NCBI GenBank assembly: GCA_024500155.1
Contig: CM044856.1
Coordinates: 50,344,303-50,408,302 of the forward strand
Source: Chenopodium formosanum
Taxonomy: Eukaryota; Streptophyta; Magnoliopsida; Caryophyllales; Amaranthaceae
Direction: 5' to 3'
DNA: 64,000 nucleotides
Under the pieces are notes generated by a model, which did not search any database, was not told the DNA's origin, and was given only the letters and a program-made list of their open reading frames with translations. Made by a program: the position numbers and the translations under genes. Position 1 is the stretch's first letter. Every line of letters starts with the position of its first letter. This document shows, piece after piece, positions 1 to 10,698 of this stretch.

Positions 1-1228
1 ACGACTAGATTCTATAGCCCAGGGCCGGTTAGAGCCATCGAACCGGTGATTAAGGGCTCGATATAGGTGATACTGGGGCATTTGGATCGAGTATTCAAGA
101 CCGGAAGAGGAAACCCAGATTGACCCGAAGAATTGGGGCCCAATCGTAGTCCAAATAGTGGCCCAAGTGAGCTGCCTGGCCAAATGGCCTGGCACTCGGT
201 GGCACGCCCGGCCGGGCGGGAGAAGCTAAGGTTGGCGCCCGGTGACGTGCCCGGTTGGGCGCGAGATTAGTGTTAGGAAGCAAAAAGGCGCGCCCGATCG
301 GGCGGGGCCTCGCCTGATCGGGTGTGTGTATTTATTAAGGGACGATTAGCGTTGTTTTAGTTTGTTTTAGTTTAGGATTTGTACGGAGTATAAATACTCC
401 TCCGTAGTACGATTTTAACTCTCTCTTCTCTCTCTTTTGCACTTTCTTTTCTCTCTTAATTGTTTTTCTTAGATTTTTTCTCTCTCTAAACCTTTGTTCG
501 TAATCTACTCTTGATTCCAGATTTGTTTGGTAACGATTTCTCTTCTCTTAATCTTAGTTGTTTATTTTATTCCTTTAATCATGTTTTGCTTTATTACTTT
601 GATTAGTTTAGTTTCTATTATGTGTGAGTATTTTTCTTTCTAGGGTTTGTGGGGATCCATAAATAATATGAAGGGGTAATTTATTGTTGTTAATTGTCAA
701 TGCTAGATTAATTTCCTATTGATTGATTTAATGCTCTGTGACTAGATTTGCGCAGATCTTTTATGCATGAGTTTAACAATATTGATTCGAGATTCGACAG
801 ATGAGAATTAATGTTTAGGTCTAGTTTTAATAGGCAGGTTAATTTATAAATGGTTAAGTCGAGATTCGAAAGATGAGATTTAATACCGGTAAATTAATTG
901 TGTGATTATAATACGTAGAGAAAGCCCTTTATATTCTGATTAATGTATGCATTGATGAATGATTATTATATTCTACCCTGGAATATTATTTATTGGTGAA
1001 CCTACGCCCTAGATCCTTTTATATATTGTTTTTTCCTGTTCTCAATCTCCGTAGTTTAGTTTATTATTCAACTTCACATAATTGGTTACCTAATAATCTA
1101 GATTATATTAGTTAATTAGGAATAGAAAGACTTGTTTCCCTGTGGAGTTCGACCCTACTTCCCTATCTACTTAAGTTAGAGGACTTAGTTAATTATTTTT
1201 TATTTGGGGATACGACTTAACCTTGTAA
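1..1228 (+). repeat. 5' LTR of Athila element A (truncated by window start)
   Basis: The sequence is near-identical to 19300-20528. Homology stops at 1228, where the primer binding site follows. It contains GC-rich palindromic motifs (180-310), a TATA box, a CT-rich leader and an AT-rich 3' part. Confidence 0.9.
389..396 (+). promoter_or_regulatory. TATA box of Athila A 5' LTR
   Basis: TATAAATA lies inside the small palindrome ACGGAGTATAAATACTCCTCCGT and is followed by a CT-rich leader (CTCTCTTCTCTCTC). The 3' LTR has the same box at 19688-19695. Confidence 0.65.
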
Positions 1229-1231
1229 AAA

Positions 1232-1249
1232 TTTGGGGATTGCCGGGGA
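1232..1249 (+). other. Primer binding site of Athila A
   Basis: TTTGGGGATTGCCGGGGA directly follows the LTR. It resembles the usual Athila site ending GCCGTTGCCGGGGA, which is complementary to the 3' end of a tRNA (tRNA-Asp in this clade), with a few changed bases at its 5' side. Confidence 0.7.
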
Positions 1250-1355
1250 AACGGTTTTATTTTTATTTCTGATTGTTTTTGTAGTCTAGATTATTTTCCT
1301 TTTGTCTCAGAGAGCGTTAGTTCTCTGAGGCAAATCTCACATTTGCTTCTAGTTT

Positions 1356-2651
1356 TTGTTTATGCCCAGGTGTTCCAGATCAAGGTACATCCCATTCGAT
1401 CCTGAGATCGAACGTTCCTTCCATAGACAGAAAAATTTCTACAAGCAAATCCTGGCGGATTCTGGTGATAATAATAGTAATCACCACGATCCTCCAACTG
1501 GTTCTAGCGATTTGGAGGCATCATCAGACGCAAAATCAGAGATGGCGGTACCAAAGAAGCTTAGTGATTACTCACAACCAAAGCTTACAGATTTTCCACA
1601 TCTCACCCCTACTCCGGCTCTTGATGTGGTTCAATTCGAAATTAAACCTCAATTTATAACGATAATAGAGAGGAAGCAATTTAGTGGAGCCAAGGGTGAA
1701 GATCCAAATCTTCACATTGCCGACTATTGTCAATATTGTAATACCATCAGGCAAGCCGGGGTCACTCAAGACCATATCAGGGAGATTCTCTTTCCCTTCT
1801 CTTTTACTGGAAAAGAAAAATTGTGGTTTAATGGCTTAAATAGAACTGCACTTAGTATAAATGACTGGGAAACTCTTGTTTTGAATTTCTATAACAAGTA
1901 TTATCCTGCAGAGATAACAGCCGTACTACGGAGTGCGATTCAGAACTTGCCCAAGAAGCCGATGAATCTTTATATGAGGCTTGAGAGGTTCAAGGATTTA
2001 CAAAGAGATTGCCCTCACCATAATTTAGCACAATGGCAGTTAAACCAAGCCTTTTATAATGGCCTTGGAAATTCTTCTCGAATAATTTTAGATTCTGCAG
2101 CTAGTGGGAGATTTATGAATCTTGATGTTGAAGATGCAGGTCAGGTTATTGAAGACATGGCGATACACAATTCCCAATATGGGAATCCTAGAGGATTTTC
2201 TAACAAGGGGAAGCATAGTGTTGACTCTGTATCCTTTTTGCAAGCTCAACTGACCTTTATATGCCAAAAATTAGATAATCTGAGCACTGCTAATGTAGCT
2301 AATGTTTCTTCGATTAATAATAATTCTAATGAGACTTTCTGTGAAAATTGTGGTATTATAGGTCATTGGGAACAAGATTGCAGGAGTTCCCTGGAGCAAG
2401 TTAATGCCTTTCAAGCCTATAGGCAGAATAACTCATACTCCAACACCTACAATCCTTGATATCGGAATCATTTGTACCTTTCCTACCGGAGTACTAATGT
2501 TCAAAATCCATATCCACAAGAACCACAGGCGTTACAACAACAACATCAGAAATATTACCATCCCAATGTTGGCCAAAAGAACCAACCACAACAACCCTCC
2601 TCATCTTTTGACCCTTCTCCGGTGCAAATTAGAGCAATGTTGGCTAATATG
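1356..2651 (+). pseudogene. gag: Athila A gag, N-terminal and zinc-knuckle part, split by element B
   Basis: This is the retrotransposon capsid protein. Codons from 1356 encode the gag core, with the segment around GKEKLWFNGL and YMRLERFKDLQ typical of plant Ty3/gypsy gag. A CCHC knuckle, CENCGIIGHWEQDC, lies at about residues 329-342. A TGA at 2457-2459 interrupts the frame, which then continues (QNPYPQEPQALQQQ...) to 2651, where element B is inserted. The same frame resumes without loss at 12824 and runs into the protease, as in the single gag-protease frame of Athila. The start could be the ATG at 1356 or the one at 1362. With its stops and the insertion it cannot make an intact protein. 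Confidence 0.85.
2647..2651. repeat. Target-site duplication ATATG, left of element B
   Basis: ATATG at 2647-2651 is repeated exactly at 12819-12823, right after the other LTR of element B. Removing one copy and the element restores the gag reading frame of A. Confidence 0.95.
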
Positions 2652-4758
2652 TGTAGGGAATAATTTCAATCCTTAATCCCACTAGCTTGAACCCCACTGT
2701 GATCATACACTAAAGTACGGTGGCGTCCAAAAGGGAAGAAGATAGAGCAAAAGAGTCGCTAACAAGTTTTTTTAGGAACTTGTAAACCGTTCATAGGATA
2801 AAGGTTACACCCCTTAATGATCCAAGAGATCGTCAACTCCATAAGGTCTAGAACCAAATAAGGGTTTGGGGATGAAGGTACAAATCCAACCTAAAAGAGA
2901 TTGAACCTGTCCTAATAATAGGCCTCTACTTTATTCTGATCGTATTCATGTGCGCTTTCTGACTGACATGCAATCAATAGGATTAACCCTAAACCTGTTT
3001 ATCTATGTTGGTTGAATTAAATGCACAAACAAAACTATTATTGGCGATCACTTGAAATTATAATCACAATTAACCCTAACAAGATTATTAATTATCTTAT
3101 TAAGCATGATTACAAGTACCAATTCCCTTTAAACATGCAATAAAGGTGATCAAGCAATAAAAATAAATAATGTATCAAGCAACAATAATAATCATAATAA
3201 TAATCATGAATAATTATAATAATCATAATAATAATAATATCATCATAGATAAAATAATCATCATCAGAATAATAACAATAATAATGATGTTCATAATCAT
3301 CGTGAATTATAACAATTATAATAATTATCATATTCATGTTAATATTAAGGCATAATAATAGCAAGATCCTAGGCATGATACTAACAAGATTAATAACAAA
3401 CCCTAGCATGTCACTAAGAAATAAAAATCAATTCTTTAGCCCTAACATGATACTAACAAGAATAAATATTAGCAAAAACATAGGAAACATCGCAACAATC
3501 ATAATAAGCATATTTGATATTAAAATTACCCTAGACATAATACTAGGAATATCATAATAACAATGTAAACATTATTTCTACATCATAATATCAATTAAAA
3601 CCATTAAAGCACTTACTTTGATGCCTCGTACCTCTTTCTAATAACAAAATACACACGTTAGTAACTTCAAAGAAAATAATAAACAAAACAATTAAATTAA
3701 ATAATTGAAATAGAGATTTGGGACCAAACCCTTAGAAATTAAACCTTTCACGTCTAGGGCGAAGGCAACTTCGAATATGGCTAGGTGTATCTAAGTCTTG
3801 CGAATGCGGAATTTTGTATTTGAGAAAAGGCTAGTTTAGAAAAAGAGAGAGAGAGAGAGAGAATAATCAAGAAAATCTCGATGAGAGTTGGTGAATGATT
3901 AAGAGAGAATTAGAGAATTAATGATTGCGAATGAAAACTGATTGTAGGTGAGAACTCGTGAATGATGAGAATTGATGAATGAAAACAGAGTTTTTAATAC
4001 GTTATTTATAGAGAAATCAGCCAAAAAGATAAAATATCAAAATAGAGCACTTGGCGCACGCAAAACGAGGTTGGCGCACGCAAAACAGAGCTGGCGCCAG
4101 CACCAGCTTATTGGCGCCAGACGCCAATGGCTAGCACCAAGCGCCAGGCCTGATTCCAGGCGCCATTGCCTGGAGTTAGGCGCCAAGCCTGTTTTTAACG
4201 CGTTTTCGAAAATCAGATTAGTTTGCCGTACTGGATGATAAAATCATATAATTTCCTCGAAAATGCTATTTGATTTTAATTAAAACTCTGAAAAGTCAAC
4301 AAAAGTCAATTTATCAATGCTAATTGAATTAAGAATGAAAAGAACCTTCTAGAAGAATCTAGAAGACTAAAACCATTCCTAATTGCATTAGGAATGATAA
4401 ATCATATTAGGCCCTCCCCTAGATCATTGGGCCGCGTATAAGGCTCAAACCGGGTCAAGTTTAGTAAATTGGCCATAATTTCCTCAATATTCATCGGAAT
4501 TGGGCTTATAATATATCGTTGGAAAGGTCTTGGCAAGCCCCATCCAACTACACTATTATTGGGCCCATATCATGGACCAACCAAATTGGATTGGCTATTT
4601 TCTTAAAATAAGTTTTCAAAAACAGAGAGAAGAGAAAAGAAATTAAAACTATCCGCAACACTAGACTTTCCACACTTTCACTTCATTCGATTATGGTTCG
4701 ACGCGAAAGGTACTCATCACTGGGTTTGGTTTTAGGGAGACATAAATGGGTGTCTACA
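2652..4758 (-). repeat. 3' LTR of element B
   Basis: It starts TGTAGGGAATAATTTC and ends GGTGTCTACA as written on the plus strand. It contains an AT-rich microsatellite (about 3175-3345), a CT/GA-rich leader (3840-3865) and GGCGCC palindromes (4045-4200). The minus-strand TATA box (CTATAAATA) is at 4003-4011. Confidence 0.92.
3175..3345. repeat. AAT/ATC-rich microsatellite inside LTR of B
   Basis: An imperfect run of AATAAT and ATCATA units. The other LTR has the same block at about 11222-11392. Open frames on both strands here (Ile/Asn- or Ile/Tyr/Asp-rich) are products of the repeat, not genes. Confidence 0.85.
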
Positions 4759-4772
4759 GAAGCCCCCACTTT
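4759..4772 (-). other. Polypurine tract of element B
   Basis: On the minus strand AAAGTGGGGGCTTC lies directly upstream of the 3' LTR (2652-4758), as expected for the plus-strand primer of an element transcribed leftward. Confidence 0.75.
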
Positions 4773-7700
4773 GACTGAGTTTGGAGAAACGCAAGTTTCG
4801 AAAACAAAAGTCAAAGTATCGATAGAGACGGAGAATGATTCATAACGTTCTGCGATCCTAAATCATTCTTGTAACGCCGATACCTGCAAAACTAGCGTTA
4901 GTTTAACAGATAAAAGAGTTTAGAAACGCGTATCTTGAACCGTCGAGCACACGTCTCTAAAAGTAACCGATTTGCTGCCGCTTCTGTTGTTTTGATGACC
5001 TCCTGCAAGCTAGAGAACGCCATCCCGCCTGAAAACTGTTACACCCGTAACTGCTTCCAAATTAGAAGACTGCTTTGCCTGAAACGATCCTCATCCGTAT
5101 TGATAATATTCCACGTCCAAGGGAATACCATCGAAGATTGTTTCACTTGAAATAATCCTCAGTTGTTTGTGACAACTCTCCACAATCTAGGGAACGCCAC
5201 CTTGCTGTTTCGATATTCACCCGTCTCTGAACAAGGAGCTTCTTTTGATATAACTCCAATTTCCGCTGTGATAGTCCTCGAAAAGATCACTGCTTTTAAT
5301 CCTTAATGCTGCTATGCCAGTACGTCGGCGCTTTGCTGCTTGTGAACCAGTATGTCAACAATCCTCTTGTATTTGGGAATAGTTGCCAACACAACTCTTG
5401 TATGATGTATGACAATCTGATTTAGGGAAAGTTGTCAATGCCACGTAACAATCCATCCTTGGAATGTTGCCACGATGAAGCGACAATCCGTATCTCGGAA
5501 AATTTGCCAAAATCCAATTTTTGGAAAAGTTGCCAATGCTTCATAACAATCTTTCATAAGAACTTTGCTACGATCGACAATCCACATCTTGGAATATAAC
5601 TCTTGAAAGAAATCCATCTTGGAAATTTGCCAACGCTATGCGACAATCCTTTTAGGAAAATATTGCCACGATTGACAATCCGCGTTTTGGAACATTTGCA
5701 AAAAAAAAGAGTCGACCAACAATCCACTTCGGGAAAATTTGCCACTTGCTGAAGACAATCCACGTTGAGGAACTTTTGCTGAAATTTATGATGAGTAGAG
5801 ACCTACGACAATCCTTTGGGAAATTTTGCCATAGGGAGCTCGATGTATGACAATCCAATCTCGGAAAACTTGCCAGTGATCTATGAATGTATGACAATCC
5901 GAACTTAGAAAAACTTGCCAAACAAAGAAGGAGCACGACAATCAACGCTTGAAAACTTTGCCAGAGATGACAATCTAATCTTGGAAAAATTGTCGTTGAA
6001 GAAGATGCACGACAATCCATTTTTAGAAATATTGTCAGTTGGGAATGACAATCCAATTTTTGGAAAAATTGTCGTTTAAGAAGAATGCGCGACAATCCAT
6101 ATTTGGAAATATTGTCGTTTAACTGCTTGCTTTTGAACCAACTGTAATGAGCCAGTGCTTTAGGCGCTTAAGCTAAGTGAGACGATCTTTTGTCAAGTCG
6201 ACCACTTACTACGATTGTAATCGAGCCGACTACTAATCATGTCAAATTGCTTATAGGTGCTAACTAGCGTACCAAGGAACCCGAAATTGCAGCATGAAGT
6301 CATAATCACCTTTTTGAGAGGCTTCGAGCTCTGTTGTTGCTGAAAAGATTTAGCGCCAGACGCTGGAGTAGGGTCTTCCCTGTTCTGCTGCACCTGTACT
6401 TATTTTGACTGTAGAACTTTGCCAATCTTTTTAATTATCTTAGGATTGACCAAAGGTTTAGCATTTCTTGACTCATCGACTTGACACGACTCAAGGTATA
6501 AACTTGACTCGATATGATTGACTGACTCGAGGTTGACTCGACTCAAACTGTTTGACACATGTGTAAGACTCAAATCAAAGTGATATGACACGACATGAAT
6601 CAGTGTGTACATGACTCATGTGTGCATTGTAATGTGATCATGCGACTCGAAATAATGCAAAAATTTCCGTCATTTTTGTGGAGGGTACCGACTTTCTCCC
6701 GAAAAAGAAAGACGCGAAAAAGAAAGAATCGAAGTTTTTGAAGGTGCATGTTGAATGAGCTTAGTCAAATGTTGTTTGATACTATCTTTCAAGGTGCAAG
6801 GATTAATCCATCCTAGGCTATCTCAATGGGTAACTCAATGATGAAAGTATTTGGGTAACTTAGGCACGGAGGCTAAGCATTTCATACTTCGTGATGCAAT
6901 GACAATTATGATTGATTTTGACGAAGCATGCTTCAGCGTTAAGATTTTATGACAAAGGATTCCTAAGGGAAGGTATATTTGGTCATGTATCTGTGCAGTG
7001 TGTGATAGTGACACTAAATCTAGGACACAAGAGCTAAGTGTGTTGGAAGATGTTATTTGTTAAAAGAGTCAAATGGTGGTGACTCTTAGGCTAAGTAAGC
7101 TAATGATGTAGGGATCAAGCCCCTAAGTCTAGCTCTACATGAATAGGGATGAGCATTGGAGATCCCTTGATATGATCATGGTGCAAGTGTGTGAATGTGA
7201 ATATTAATATGAATGCATGTTTATTACGGTCGCACCTCAATGTGAGGTTGCCTACGTATCCGTTAGGAATCAGGCCGAACGTATCTCTAGCCGAACCTCG
7301 CACAAGTGTGTATACCTCAAAAGGTCTTTTTAAGGATTGTAACGTGGTTAGGCTAAAGGCTATAGAAGAAGGGGATAAAGGCTCAAGACCCTCGATAAGC
7401 CCCCAAGGTGTGCAACCTTGCTTTTGAATCTTTGTATTTTCATGCTTGAGGTTTTCTACTTTTTTTTAGCTCTTTCTTTTGCTTTAGCATTTATTTCATT
7501 TTTATAAGTGTGAGCAATCTCGATCATGCGGTCTATCACTCACTTGGCATTCATGTTTCTCAGGCACGGTATCGAGCACTCGATAAGAGACGCAATCTGA
7601 GACGTTTTCTTATCGAAGATATTTTCATATCAAAGACATTGGAACACTTGCCCTTTTGTACACTTTTATTTATTTTTTGCTATTCTTGCTATTTTAATCT

Positions 7701-8160
7701 TTTGAATTTGCTCAAGCTTTCTTTAGAATTGCAAAAGTTGCACACCATCCCATCCCAAGGATAGATAGATGTAGGTTAAAAAAATGAAGGGTCTATCGTT
7801 AGATGAGGCTCAAAGTGGTTTATGAAGAAAGGATGTATAATTGAAGGGTGAAATGTGATATGATGTGGCTACAAGAGGTGCCTCAAATCATTGGTATACC
7901 TTGTGCTTAATTCGATATGGATTTTTTTTTTTTTTTTTTTTTTTAATGCAATATAATGAAATGATCATATGTAAGGAAATAAATGCTCATTTTATTAAAA
8001 AGGAAAAAAGGAAAAAAAACTACAAAATTAATCTATAGGAAAAGAAAAGGTGCCTATGCTATACTTATTGGGGAAAGGAAAAAATGAAAAAGAAATAGAA
8101 AAAAAGAGGTCATGAAACCTTGTCGTTGAAGCTCACCTCTGTCTTGTGTCGTTCGCTTCA
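4773..8160 (-). other. Non-coding 3' region of element B, with tandem array
   Basis: This stretch lies between gag and the 3' LTR, where pol would be expected, but I see no RT or integrase motifs. It contains a diverged array at about 5440-6115: around 15 copies of a unit of about 40 bp with the core GACAATCC...TTGGAAAATTTGCCA. A TGACTCGA-rich stretch is at 6470-6560 and a 23-T run at 7922-7944. Open frames here, such as a 147-codon one over the array, are made by the repeat. Confidence 0.7.
5440..6115. repeat. Diverged ~40-bp tandem array in element B
   Basis: The word GACAATCC (or a one-base variant) recurs at about 5449, 5482, 5575, 5642, 5674, 5719, 5755, 5809, 5850, 5895, 5938, 5969, 6011, 6046 and 6091, each followed by a TTGGAAAA...TTGCCA half. 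Spacing is mostly 35-45 bp. Confidence 0.8.
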
Positions 8161-8168
8161 TCATCACC

Positions 8169-9282
8169 CAGTCTTCTCGCTAGCTAGAGGCAATGGGATC
8201 TTGTTTGCTTCTATGAGATCTTGAATGAGGTTTTGAAACCTGTAGCATTCATCAGTAGTATGACCGCGCCCTCGATGGTACTTACAATAGGAGTTTGGAT
8301 TCCACCTCGAAGATCGATTTTATGGTGTTGGATCCTCGGTAGGGCTAATAGGCTTGATTAATCGTCGATAATAGAGACGATCGATAGCAGCATCGTAGGT
8401 CATTCCAATGGGTGTGAACTCTCGCCTGGGTTTCCTTTTAGATCCTTGATTGTCTATGGCTAAGACACCATTATGGTCAAAGGCACTAACATTATTACTA
8501 GAGTGGGCGTTTTCGGAAGAAGAAGGATTGTTGTTCTTCTTTCCTTTCCAGCCACCGTGGTTACTATTGTTAGTAGCTTTTTGCTTTGTGAGGTCGTCTT
8601 CGATCTCGATACCTATGCCATAAACGGCCTTGAAAGTATTCAAGTTGTGTTGATATTTTAAATGCTTCGAATACTTTTCTTGGAGATTCTTGATAAACAT
8701 CCTCACAGACTCCTTTTCGGTGGGGACCTTAATCATCTTGGCGGAAGTTTCCCTCCATTTATTAAAGAAAGAAGTAAAGCCTTCATTCTCTTTTTGTCTT
8801 AGCATCTCAAGTTGTCTATGGTCGGTTTCAACTTGGATATTGCACTTGTACCTATCAATGAAAGCGTTTACTATCGATTCCCAGGTAGAGGTTTTCTCCT
8901 TGTCAAGGGAGAAGTACCATTGTTGGCAAACGGTTTCAAGAGATAGTGAGAACAGAGAGGGGAAAACCTTCTTATCGATACCCTTAATGTTCATTATAGT
9001 TTCGAAAGCTCTTAGATGGAAGTAAAGGTTATCTATTGCCTTGAATTTAGGGATGTCAGTGGCGTTGAACTTATGCGGAAGAAGTTCCTTGTTCAGCGAG
9101 ACCCCTTGTGAAATCATGCCCTAAAATTTATAGTCACTAGATAGCTTTCTCAAACTTTCTTGGATTAGGTTCATTTGTTGTTGCTTCACGGGATCATCGA
9201 TCTTGAGTGTGAGTAGCCTCAGTGTCTCAGTCACGATAACCAATTGGTTCCTAAGCTCATTGACTTCCTATTGAGTTGCCAT
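8169..9282 (-). pseudogene. gag: Gag of element B (Ogre/Tat type)
   Basis: This is the capsid protein of the element. The frame starts at an ATG at 9282-9280 (MATQ...), has TAG stops at 9270-9268 and 9123-9121, stays open for 265 codons (9117-8320), has a TAA near 8331-8329 and continues to about 8169. Conserved gag features are IPKFKAIDNLYFHLRAFE, the tryptophan-rich part QQWYFSLDKE...TWESIVNAF and FTPIGMTYDAAIDRL, typical of Tat/Ogre gag. Near the C-terminus the segment CKYHRGRGHTTDEC is the C-x2-H-type knuckle of this lineage. At least two of the stops are TAG and could come from CAG. The broken frame makes a functional product unlikely. Confidence 0.8.
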
Positions 9283-10675
9283 TATCTTCTTAGCCTTCCT
9301 ATTTTGACGAATCGGTTTATCAAAAAGTGAAACTTGAATAAAGAGGTTGTCCTTGATTAATCGTCCTTCTCTCCTCGACCAAGTACTGTGGTAATGGAAT
9401 TTGGGGATACTCATTGTTAATTATTTGACTCAAACTTCATTCAACATGCAATGGATGGAGGAAGTGAAGAAAAATGGAATAGAATGTGAAGAAGAATAAT
9501 GGAGGGATATGAAGAATTAGGAATAAAATGTACCCCCAACTTAAACGACGGAAAAGACCGACTCATGCATGAACCTAAGACATGGCCATGGTGATATATA
9601 CTCAAAGTGTGTGCTAAGACTAGTGAGTGTAGGTGACATGTTAAGACTCGTGTCATGACCATGTGGTTAGACTATGTGACTAGACTCAAGCAAAGACTAA
9701 GTTAAGACTTCACGTATATATATTAAACTGGACAAGCTGTGGTATTTTAATCATAACTTTTTATCTGTGACTCTGATTGGGACGAAACCAACGCCAAATT
9801 AAAGATAAAACTCGGGGCTACAGATCCATAGGTTATAGAACTCGTAGTTCTTTCTAGAACTCCGGCTATGACCAAAACAAGTTGACTCTTGTGCAGTATA
9901 CGGGAATAAAAATCCGGGTTGACTTAAAGGAACTATGACTCGATTTTATGTTTATTTATTAGCTCAAATTAATTAATTAATTAATTAAACAAAGTCCTTT
10001 ATTCATTAATCAATTTATTTAGTCTTAACACAAGTCAAACAAACGGTTAGCAAAAATCACATAGAGTTTGCACAATTAGTCAAGTAGCCACAATATGATG
10101 CAATGAGTTTGCAACCTAACCATGGCTCTAGTTCTCTAAAGTTCGGGATATGATTTAGTCAATATAGGGTCCATGAATAATTGTCCGGATGCACTGTGCG
10201 AAAGCCTAACCGTGAAGGGTTGGCGCGAGTGGATGGGACACCGCGAGTTTTAGAAAAAAATCGCTTCCATGGTTTGGTGAATTCAACATTCTCGGATGTA
10301 CCCTTTGTTGCACGGAGCGTTCAATTAGGTAGATGGAGCATGAATTCCCAGAGGGTTATGTCCATATGTAGAACACATATGAGTTTCAAAAAAGTGAGAA
10401 AAAAATTCAATCAGGAAGTAGGATCGAGCAAACAATACGAAAAACTTGTCGAAGTTAGAACGCATATTTCTGGCTCGGTATTGGGGGAAATTGGCACCAG
10501 CAATCAGAGACTAGCGCCAGTTTTTAACTGTACCGCCTGGCGCCAATGCTGGCGTCAGGCGCTACGGCTAAAAGTCTGGCGCCAAACTCTGGCCTCTGGC
10601 GCTACTTCCCACATGCCTCAGCAGCTTTCTGTGCTCGATAAAATTTTCCAGTTTCGCGCGGTGTTATTTCGATCC
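9283..10675 (-). other. Leader region of element B between primer site and gag
   Basis: No coding potential was recognised. It includes a TTAATTAA microsatellite (about 9967-9988) and a cluster of GGCGCCA/TGGCGCCAG palindromic words at 10490-10605 resembling those in the LTR of B. The 180-codon plus-strand frame over 10181-10723 runs against the element and into its LTR, so I do not accept it as a gene. Confidence 0.6.
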
Positions 10676-10693
10676 TCCCCAATGGAGTCGCCA
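10676..10693 (-). other. Primer binding site of element B
   Basis: The minus strand reads TGGCGACTCCATTGGGGA five bases inside the right LTR. This matches the form of the TGGCGACTCC...GGGGA sites of plant Tat/Ogre-type elements and fixes the element's orientation. I have not verified which tRNA it pairs with. Confidence 0.75.
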
Positions 10694-10698
10694 AACAC

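Noticed and set aside
3110..3409. Ile/Tyr/Asp-rich open frames on both strands, repeated at 11157-11468
   Set aside because: They lie in the AAT/ATC microsatellite of the LTR of element B; the composition follows the repeat.
5652..6095. 147-codon minus-strand frame with recurring LDCH words
   Set aside because: It is a translation of the 40-bp tandem array, with no start signal or family match.
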